NCBI GenBank assembly: GCA_002862325.1 | Contig: PKCT01000221.1 | Span: 1 to 11,965 of the forward strand | DNA from: Phycisphaerae bacterium | Lineage (GTDB): Bacteria > Planctomycetota > Phycisphaerae > Phycisphaerales > SM1A02 | Direction of reading: 5' to 3' | Length of the DNA: 11,965 nt | Shown: positions 7,104-11,965 of the stretch, piece after piece | Layout of the letters: each line of letters begins with the position of its first letter | Numbering within the stretch: the first letter of the stretch is position 1 | The notes under the pieces: model-generated | What the model was told of the DNA's origin: nothing | Databases searched by the model: none | The model's input: the letters and a program-made list of their open reading frames with translations, nothing else | Made by a program: the position numbers and the translations under genes

Positions 7104-7126
7104 GATCCGTTCGGCACGCCCGGATC
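7104..7126. repeat. Short inverted repeat in a divergent promoter region
   Basis: GATCCG (7104-7109) and CGGATC (7121-7126) form a dyad with an 11-base spacer, 17 bases upstream of the putative -10 of the nucleotidyltransferase gene. The position would suit a repressor or activator site, but 6-bp arms of this composition also occur by chance in this genome, where GATCCG-like words are frequent. Confidence 0.2.
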
Positions 7127-7142
7127 GGTGGCGTTGCATCCC

Positions 7143-7148
7143 TAGACT
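7143..7148 (+). promoter_or_regulatory. Putative -10 element (TAGACT) of a leaderless nucleotidyltransferase mRNA
   Basis: TAGACT is followed by six bases (GACGGC) and the ATG at 7155. There is no Shine-Dalgarno before this ATG. The same spacing is seen before three other genes in the window. Confidence 0.45.
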
Positions 7149-7154
7149 GACGGC

Positions 7155-7928
7155 ATGGAACGCGATGAACTCGTCGAGGCTCTCCGCCACCACGTCCATT
7201 CGGATGAGAGGATCCGGGTCGCGTGGCTCGGGGGCGCCGATGCGAGCGGCCGGATCGACCCGTTGAGCGATCTCGATCCGATGCTCGCGACGGCGGCCGA
7301 CGATCTCGAAGCGGTGCTCGACGACTTCGAGATCTGGCTCGACCGGACGGTCGGAGTGGTCGCCCGCTATCGGCATCCGGATCCGACGCCCCATGGTCAT
7401 CCGTCGGTCCTGTACCTGGGGGAGGTCACGTCGTCCGACCTGGCGATCGATCTGGTGCTGATGGAGGTGGAGACGCCTATCGAGGATCGGCTTCTGGACG
7501 TCGAGCGGCATGGCCGGGGCGTGAAGCTGATCGATCGCGAGGGCTGGTTCGACGAGCCCGTCCGCCTTGATCGGACGTCGCATCGCCGCCGAATCGAGTC
7601 CCATCTCTCGAGACTCGCGGCGCTGCATCCGCACCTCATGCCGATCGTGCTCAAGCCGCTTCGTCGCGGTCACCGGCTCGATGCGCTCACCCGCTACCAG
7701 AACCGCCTGATCAAGCCCTTGTGCGAACTGATGCGTATCGAGCACGATCCCGACCGATTCGACTTCGGTTTTCGGTATCTCGATCGGGATCTTCCCGATC
7801 ACGAGCGGGATCTGCTGGAGCGGCTCGCTTTCGTGGGCGCCCAGGACGATCTGGAAGCCGCGGTCGACGAGACCCGACGAGAGGTCGAGACGCGACTGGC
7901 CCGACTCGGACATCCGATCACCCCATGA
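7155..7928 (+). CDS. Nucleotidyltransferase-fold protein, aminoglycoside-adenylyltransferase-like
   Basis: The 257-residue protein carries the polymerase-beta-type nucleotidyltransferase signature: GG at 26-27, then S38-D39-L40-D41, with a third acidic residue D99 in LAIDLVL on the following strand, the usual metal-binding triad. A helical C-terminal half (about 130-250) contains RYQNRLIKPLCELMR, resembling the C-terminal region of ANT(6)/AadK streptomycin adenylyltransferases. It would transfer a nucleotide from an NTP to a small molecule or another acceptor. Actual resistance activity is unproven; chromosomal members of this family often have unknown substrates. There is no signal peptide, so it is cytoplasmic. 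The ATG at 7155 has TAGACT six bases upstream and no Shine-Dalgarno, so it is probably leaderless. It is followed after 63 bases by the dehydrogenase gene on the same strand, which has its own putative promoter. No antitoxin-like partner is adjacent. Confidence 0.75.
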   Translation: MERDELVEALRHHVHSDERIRVAWLGGADASGRIDPLSDLDPMLATAADDLEAVLDDFEIWLDRTVGVVARYRHPDPTPHGHPSVLYLGEVTSSDLAIDLVLMEVETPIEDRLLDVERHGRGVKLIDREGWFDEPVRLDRTSHRRRIESHLSRLAALHPHLMPIVLKPLRRGHRLDALTRYQNRLIKPLCELMRIEHDPDRFDFGFRYLDRDLPDHERDLLERLAFVGAQDDLEAAVDETRREVETRLARLGHPITP

Positions 7929-7978
7929 GGCGGGTGAGCCGTCGGATCACTCTCGGCCAGATGCGCTGAGCCGGTCGT

Positions 7979-7984
7979 TACCAT
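7979..7984 (+). promoter_or_regulatory. Putative -10 element (TACCAT) of a leaderless dehydrogenase mRNA
   Basis: TACCAT is followed by seven bases (CCTTGGC) and the ATG at 7992. No Shine-Dalgarno is present. It gives the dehydrogenase gene its own start, separate from the nucleotidyltransferase gene upstream. Confidence 0.45.
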
Positions 7985-7991
7985 CCTTGGC

Positions 7992-9506
7992 ATGCAGCCA
8001 GTCTTCACCGCGGGATCCTGGTCGACCGCCGATTCGACCACGCCGAGCTTCCACGCCTGGAATCCATCGACCGGGGAGCCGTTGGACGAGCGGTACCCGA
8101 TCTCGACCTCGGTCGAGCTCGATCGTGTCGCGTCGGCCGCGCTGGACGCGAGTGCGGCGCTGGCCGACATCGGACCTGCCGACGTCGGGTCGTTCCTGGG
8201 CCGGGTTGCCGACCATCTCGATGCGGAGCGCGAGCCGATCGCGCGGATGGCGCATCTGGAGACCGGGTTGCCGCTCTCCCCGCGACTCGCGGAGGTCGAG
8301 TTCGATCGAATGGTCGGTCAGCTGCGACAGGCGGCCGCGGCGGCGGTCGACGTGGGCGGGACCAGCTGGCGGCGACCGATCGTCGATGAGGCGACCGGAA
8401 TCCGCTCGGACCGAGGTCCACTCGGCGGCGCCGTCCTGACCATCGGTCCAAACAACTTTCCCCTCGCCTTCCACGCCGTCGCGGGGGGCGACTTCGCGGC
8501 CGCGATCGCCGCGGGCAATCCGGTGATCGCGAAGGGGCATCCCCTGCATCCGGGGACCGGCCTTCTTCTCGCGCAGTGCGTTGGCGTCGCGCTCGCGGAG
8601 AGCGATCTTCCGCCCGCGACGGTTCAGTACTTTCATCATTGCAACCCGGCGGATGGATTCGACCTCGTCCGACATCCGGCGGTGGCCGCGGTGGGGTTCA
8701 CGGGTGGGCGGGCGACGGGGCTCGGGATCAAGCAGGTCGCCGATGAGGCGGGGACGCCGGCGTATCTCGAAATGTCGAGCGTGAACCCGGTGTTCGCGTC
8801 GATCGACACCGACCCCTCCGAGGTCGAGGCGCTCGCGGAAGCCTGGGCCGGTTCGATCACTCTGGGCGGTGGCCAGTTCTGCACCAAGCCGGGCCTGCTC
8901 GTCGTCGTGGGAGAGAAGACCGCGGAGGATCTCGGGATCGCGGTCGAAACGAAGCTCGTTGCATCGGCTCCCGGACTCCTCCTCTCGGAACGCGGGCAGT
9001 CCGAATTCGTCGAGGGGATCGAATCCTTCGAAGCGGCCGGGGCCCGACGCCGGTGCGGAGGCCGGGCGGTCGGTCCGGGATGGCGAGCCGAACCGACGCT
9101 GCTCGAGGTCGATCATGAGACCGCGAAGCGCCGTTGGTCGACGCTGTCGCAGGAAATCTTCGGTCCCGTGGGCATCCTCGTTCGCGTCGATTCCATGGCG
9201 GCCGCGGTCGACCTCGCGCGTTCTCTGGAGGGTCAGTTGACGGCGACCGTGTGGAGCTCTTCGGGAGGGACGGTCGATTGGGGACCGCTCGTCGACGTGC
9301 TTCGGCCACGTTGCGGGCGACTGCTTGAACGGAAGATGCCGACCGGGGTCGCGGTCGTTCCGTCGATGGTCCATGGTGGCCCGTATCCCTCGACGGGGCA
9401 TCCCGGCTTCACCTCCGTGGGGCTCCCCGCGAGCATCGAGCGATTCTCCGTACCGCGATGCTGGGACGGCGTGTCGGAGGTCCTGCTTCCGGCGTGGTTG
9501 CGTTGA
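7992..9506 (+). CDS. Alpha-ketoglutaric semialdehyde (2,5-dioxovalerate) dehydrogenase
   Basis: This 504-residue aldehyde dehydrogenase superfamily protein should oxidise 2,5-dioxopentanoate to 2-oxoglutarate with NAD(P)+, the last step of hydroxyproline (and some sugar-acid) catabolism. The oxyanion Asn is N155 in GPNNFPLAF, cofactor-binding K181 is in AKGHPLHPG, the general base is E260 in LEMSSVNPVF, and the nucleophile is C297 in GGGQFCTKPG. LEMSS in place of the usual LELGG, together with the C-terminal GGPYPSTGHPGFTSVG and IERFSVPRCWD, is characteristic of the KGSADH branch. The next two genes, on the opposite strand, encode an epimerase and a deaminase that fit the hydroxyproline route, which strengthens the assignment. 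The stop codon is only 3 bases from the stop of the convergent deaminase gene. The start at 7992 is supported by TACCAT seven bases upstream. Confidence 0.88.
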   Translation: MQPVFTAGSWSTADSTTPSFHAWNPSTGEPLDERYPISTSVELDRVASAALDASAALADIGPADVGSFLGRVADHLDAEREPIARMAHLETGLPLSPRLAEVEFDRMVGQLRQAAAAAVDVGGTSWRRPIVDEATGIRSDRGPLGGAVLTIGPNNFPLAFHAVAGGDFAAAIAAGNPVIAKGHPLHPGTGLLLAQCVGVALAESDLPPATVQYFHHCNPADGFDLVRHPAVAAVGFTGGRATGLGIKQVADEAGTPAYLEMSSVNPVFASIDTDPSEVEALAEAWAGSITLGGGQFCTKPGLLVVVGEKTAEDLGIAVETKLVASAPGLLLSERGQSEFVEGIESFEAAGARRRCGGRAVGPGWRAEPTLLEVDHETAKRRWSTLSQEIFGPVGILVRVDSMAAAVDLARSLEGQLTATVWSSSGGTVDWGPLVDVLRPRCGRLLERKMPTGVAVVPSMVHGGPYPSTGHPGFTSVGLPASIERFSVPRCWDGVSEVLLPAWLR

Positions 9507-9509
9507 GAC

Positions 9510-10427
9510 TCAGTCGATGTTCGGCCGAGTGCGTCTGGCGTGTTCGATGATCGCGATCGCATCCTCGCGTACGCCTCCTTCGAGCCTTCTACGCGGTCCG
9601 CGCACGCGCTCGTCACCCATGTCGAACTCGGCCTGGACCAGATTGACCAGATGCACGAACTCCGGTACGGCGTCGAGGCGAAGCAGGGGGAGAAACCAGT
9701 GATAGAGCGTCTCGAGCTGTTCACGCTCTCCGGTCGCATGGGCCTGCACGGCCAGGTCCCACAGGCGAACCGATTCCTCGGGAAGCGCGTTCACCAGGCC
9801 GGCGATCCATCCATCCGCGCCCGCGTCTACCCCCTCGACCGCCATGTCGTCGATCCCGACGAAGATCGCGAGGCGGTCGCCGAGGACTTCGCGTATCGCT
9901 CGGAACCGTCGGATGTCGCCACTCGACTCCTTCACCGCATGCAGGTTCTCGTGCGCTCCGGCGAGCTCGCCGACCTGCATCGGTAAGACGTCAACTCCGT
10001 ACGCGATCGGATTGTTGTAGAGCATGCAGGACAGCGGAGTCGCCCGAAATACGGCCGAGAAGTGGGCCTCGATCTCCGACCATGATCCCACATAGGCGTA
10101 GGCGGGAAGAACCATCAGGCCTGCGCAGCCCTCGGTCTCGGCCCGTCTGGCGATGGTCACGGCCTCGCGCGTGGAGAGCGCGCTCACCGCCGCCACCACG
10201 GGAATGTCGGATCCCACTGCCTCACGGCAGGTACGCCAGATCGCCGCCTTCTCCTCGAGGTCGAGGGCTCCGCCTTCCCCGAGGGAACCGGGGGTGACGA
10301 TCGCGGTGCATCCCGCGTCGCGCATCCGCACGACCTGGGTCGCAAGTCTGGCGTGGTCGATCGCGAGGTCCTCGCGGTACGGATTCGTGATCGCCGGCAT
10401 GACCCCTCGCCAATGCTCACGATGCAT
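9510..10427 (-). CDS. DapA-family deaminase, probably of 1-pyrroline-4-hydroxy-2-carboxylate
   Basis: This 305-residue class I aldolase-fold protein of the dihydrodipicolinate synthase family has the Schiff-base lysine K166 in HAVKESSGD and the catalytic tyrosine Y137 in CMLYNNP. GSLGEGG at 47-53 replaces the GTTGE motif of true DapA. Next to a 4-hydroxyproline epimerase and a KGSA dehydrogenase, the likely reaction is conversion of 1-pyrroline-4-hydroxy-2-carboxylate to 2-oxoglutarate semialdehyde with loss of ammonia. DapA itself or another pyruvate-dependent aldolase/dehydratase is possible on sequence alone. The ATG at 10427 is preferred: GGGAG lies about 8 bases upstream, and the protein begins MHREHWRGVMPAITNP as the family does. 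The frame is open further upstream but there overlaps the epimerase. Its first 11 bases overlap the end of the epimerase gene, so the two are almost certainly cotranscribed and translationally coupled. Confidence 0.85.
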   Translation of the reverse strand: MHREHWRGVMPAITNPYREDLAIDHARLATQVVRMRDAGCTAIVTPGSLGEGGALDLEEKAAIWRTCREAVGSDIPVVAAVSALSTREAVTIARRAETEGCAGLMVLPAYAYVGSWSEIEAHFSAVFRATPLSCMLYNNPIAYGVDVLPMQVGELAGAHENLHAVKESSGDIRRFRAIREVLGDRLAIFVGIDDMAVEGVDAGADGWIAGLVNALPEESVRLWDLAVQAHATGEREQLETLYHWFLPLLRLDAVPEFVHLVNLVQAEFDMGDERVRGPRRRLEGGVREDAIAIIEHARRTRPNID

Positions 10428-11421
10428 GGTCGGTGCTCCCTTCGGTGTCGTGGTGGATGGTGCCATCGACGCCGGACGGCGAGAATAGTCCGTTCCGGAA
10501 CGGATCGTTCGGCTCCATGACGAGATCGAGTTCACCGGTGATCCACGCACGGCCGGCGATGTGGGGTATCACCTGTTCGGGGGTCGGTCCTGACTGCCAC
10601 CATCCCGTGAAACGACTCCCGATGATGGATTCCTGGATCCAGGGACGTCCCTCGCCCAGCGTTCCTTCGGCGGCAAGACATGCGAGCTTCGCGCTCGTGC
10701 CGGTTCCACAGGGCGAACGATCGTACGCGTTACCGGGACACAGGACGAAGTTCCGACTGTCCGCGTCTCCGGTTCCCGGCGAGAAGAGTTCGACATGGTC
10801 GACGGGGGAGGCGCCCGCGATCGATGTCAGGACTCGATTCACCCGTTCGCGGATGCGTGAGCAGATCGTGGTGAGTTCGCGGCTTCGATCCGCCGAGATG
10901 GTCTCTCCGTGATCCGACACCAGCGCGAACCAGTTCCCGCCCCACGCCACGTCGGCGTGGACGATGCGGTCGCCGAGATCGACTTCGATTCCGCGGTGGC
11001 TTCGATGGGACGCCACGTTCTCCACGGAGATCGAACCTGCCTCCCCGATCGTCGCCTCGACCTCGCCCACCGGTGTGTCGAGCCGCACCGTCGCGCCGGG
11101 CGTGGCCGAGACGCGGTCGAGGTGCTGGAGGGTCCGGACGACGCCGATGGTCCCGTGCACGCACATGCCGAGACGACCGACGTTGTTGAAGAAGATCACG
11201 CCCGCGTCGACGTTTTCCTTCGTGGTGGGAAGGAGCATGGCGCCGACGAGCACGTCGTGGCCACGGGGTTCACAGACGAGGGCTCGACGAAGGTGGTCGT
11301 ACTCGCGGTCGAAGGTCTCCGCCTGTCGCGGGACCGGGCCATGACCGAGATCCGGAACGCCGCCCACGAGGACGCGGGTGGGTTCGCCCTCGGTATGGCT
11401 GTCGATCGCTTGGAGGCTCAT
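10417..11421 (-). CDS. 4-hydroxyproline 2-epimerase, proline racemase family
   Basis: This 334-residue cytoplasmic enzyme should convert trans-4-hydroxy-L-proline to cis-4-hydroxy-D-proline through a two-base, cofactor-free mechanism. Both catalytic cysteines are present: C87 in GMCVHGTIG and C238 in DRSPCGTGTSAK. Having Cys at both sites argues for racemase/epimerase activity and against the related trans-3-hydroxyproline dehydratases, where the second is Thr. The start is EAIDSHTEGEP-like (IDSHTEGEPTRV at residues 6-17), the typical family opening, which supports the ATG at 11421 over an in-frame start nine codons upstream. TACCGT six bases before this ATG and the absence of a Shine-Dalgarno point to a leaderless transcript. 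It overlaps the deaminase gene by 11 bases. Proline racemase is the alternative; the neighbouring hydroxyproline-pathway enzymes favour the hydroxyproline substrate. Confidence 0.88.
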   Translation of the reverse strand: MSLQAIDSHTEGEPTRVLVGGVPDLGHGPVPRQAETFDREYDHLRRALVCEPRGHDVLVGAMLLPTTKENVDAGVIFFNNVGRLGMCVHGTIGVVRTLQHLDRVSATPGATVRLDTPVGEVEATIGEAGSISVENVASHRSHRGIEVDLGDRIVHADVAWGGNWFALVSDHGETISADRSRELTTICSRIRERVNRVLTSIAGASPVDHVELFSPGTGDADSRNFVLCPGNAYDRSPCGTGTSAKLACLAAEGTLGEGRPWIQESIIGSRFTGWWQSGPTPEQVIPHIAGRAWITGELDLVMEPNDPFRNGLFSPSGVDGTIHHDTEGSTDHAS

Positions 11422-11427
11422 GCCGCG

Positions 11428-11433
11428 ACGGTA
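11428..11433 (-). promoter_or_regulatory. Putative -10 element (TACCGT) of a leaderless hydroxyproline operon
   Basis: On the minus strand TACCGT is followed by six bases (CGCGGC) and the ATG of the epimerase gene. It lies within the 34-base gap after the preceding gene, so the epimerase-deaminase pair can be transcribed independently of that gene. Confidence 0.45.
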
Positions 11434-11455
11434 CCCGAGGAGTCGCACCCCTCGC

Positions 11456-11965
11456 TCATCCGTCGGCGTCGAGTTCGTCGGCCCGGAACTCGTACTCCCG
11501 CCAGTCCGGCAGGACGCGGGCGAGTTCCGGGAGCAGGTTCGTGACGAAGTCGGTGCAGAGATCCCGGTAACGGGTCATCAACGCATCGTCGTCGCCGGTC
11601 GACTGTTCGAGCATGTCGAGCTGCACCTTGCAGTAGTACGCATGACTCGACGTGAGGTCGAAGGCGACGTTCTCGACTGCGAGTGCGCTGCTGGTCGTGC
11701 GCCCGTTCGCCACGAAGAAGTAGCCACCGAGTTGACGGAGACGTGGATCGTCCGCATCGCCGAACATCGTCGATCGGAGACTGATCGGTCCCACGGGCAG
11801 GGGATGTTCGTCGATGCCTCCAAGAATCGGATTTTCCAGTTCGGTCACGCGGTAGGGGAGTTCAGCGCCTCGGTGGAGCAGAGGGGTCTCGCGGCCCAGG
11901 GCGGGCAGATCCAGCACGAGCGATTCCGGTCGCCGGATGCTGACGCCACCATGCACCGACCAGCA
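11456..11965 (-). CDS. Unidentified protein, 5' truncated by window edge (possibly EpsI/DUF3485-like)
   Basis: The frame is open from the right edge to a TGA at 11456-11458, giving 169 visible residues; the GTG at 11956 is an internal possibility, but the frame continues upstream of it (CWSVHGG). I cannot name it with confidence. The middle part GGYFFVANGRTTSS, followed about 20 residues later by HAYYCKVQLDMLEQ, recalls the C-terminal half of exosortase-associated EpsI-family proteins, where a beta-strand with a WY/FF-x-x-NGR pattern precedes a helix and a YYxK strand. The C-terminus is helical and acidic, with an LPELARVLPDW segment. No signal peptide can be judged. The codon pattern matches its neighbours. 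It precedes the epimerase by 34 bases on the same strand, but a separate -10 element lies in that gap, so a functional link is not implied. Confidence 0.6.
   Translation of the reverse strand, partial: CWSVHGGVSIRRPESLVLDLPALGRETPLLHRGAELPYRVTELENPILGGIDEHPLPVGPISLRSTMFGDADDPRLRQLGGYFFVANGRTTSSALAVENVAFDLTSSHAYYCKVQLDMLEQSTGDDDALMTRYRDLCTDFVTNLLPELARVLPDWREYEFRADELDADG

Noticed and set aside
7011..7913. Upstream extension of the dockerin-like protein to a 636-residue frame starting near 7913 on the minus strand
   Set aside because: The extra 301 residues are antisense to the nucleotidyltransferase gene and lack a signal peptide. The ATG at 7010 has AGGAGG at 7 bases and is followed at once by a signal peptide.
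7947..9401. 484-residue open frame on the minus strand
   Set aside because: It is the antisense shadow of the aldehyde dehydrogenase, very rich in Arg and Asp/Gly runs with no recognisable domain, as expected opposite a GC-rich gene.
10428..10550. Longer start of the deaminase (about 41 extra residues)
   Set aside because: The extra residues lie inside the epimerase coding region, resemble no DapA N-terminus, and the ATG at 10427 has a GGGAG upstream and a family-like beginning.
11422..11448. Start of the epimerase nine codons earlier
   Set aside because: Proline racemase family proteins begin close to the IDSHTEGEP motif, and the TACCGT element at 6 bases favours the ATG at 11421.
1..11965. 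CRISPR arrays, insertion sequences, tRNA or rRNA genes
   Set aside because: No regularly spaced direct repeats, no transposase or terminal inverted repeats, and no cloverleaf or rRNA-like stretches were seen on either strand by eye.

Overview
The window looks like a GC-rich chromosomal segment of a planctomycete, most likely of the Phycisphaerae/Phycisphaerales type. The main pointer is a secreted protein ending in a cysteine-rich motif plus two dockerin-like calcium loops of the form D-x-N-G-D-G-R-V-D-G-x-D, a C-terminal arrangement common in that group. A secreted Cys-type sulfatase and a beta-mannosidase fit a marine polysaccharide degrader. The taxonomic call is an inference; no rRNA or other marker gene is present.

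Layout. Positions 1-2273 (+) hold a family GH2 beta-mannosidase whose 5' end lies outside the window. Positions 2274-2773 carry no convincing protein gene but contain an AT-rich dyad and a run of adjacent hairpins ending in a strong intrinsic terminator, a candidate structured small RNA. Then come an unrecognised 190-residue protein (2774-3346, +), which overlaps the 3' end of a convergent exported sulfatase (3332-4876, -), and a divergent MscS-type mechanosensitive channel (4966-5910, +). A perfect 14-bp hairpin separates the channel from the convergent dockerin-like secreted protein (6003-7010, -). Divergent from that is a nucleotidyltransferase of the aminoglycoside-adenylyltransferase type (7155-7928, +).

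The right third is a trans-4-hydroxyproline catabolic locus: an alpha-ketoglutaric semialdehyde dehydrogenase (7992-9506, +), a DapA-family deaminase (9510-10427, -) and a proline-racemase-family 4-hydroxyproline epimerase (10417-11421, -). Together they cover epimerisation, deamination and the final oxidation to 2-oxoglutarate; the FAD-dependent D-hydroxyproline oxidase that should act between the first two is not in the window. A 5'-truncated protein, possibly EpsI-like, runs off the right edge (11456-11965, -).

A recurring signal is a TAnnnT hexamer placed exactly 6-7 bases before the start codon of four genes that lack a Shine-Dalgarno sequence, as expected for leaderless mRNAs. Two Shine-Dalgarno-led genes have the same hexamer 26-28 bases upstream. 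This suggests two start modes sharing one -10 element with no obvious -35 box.
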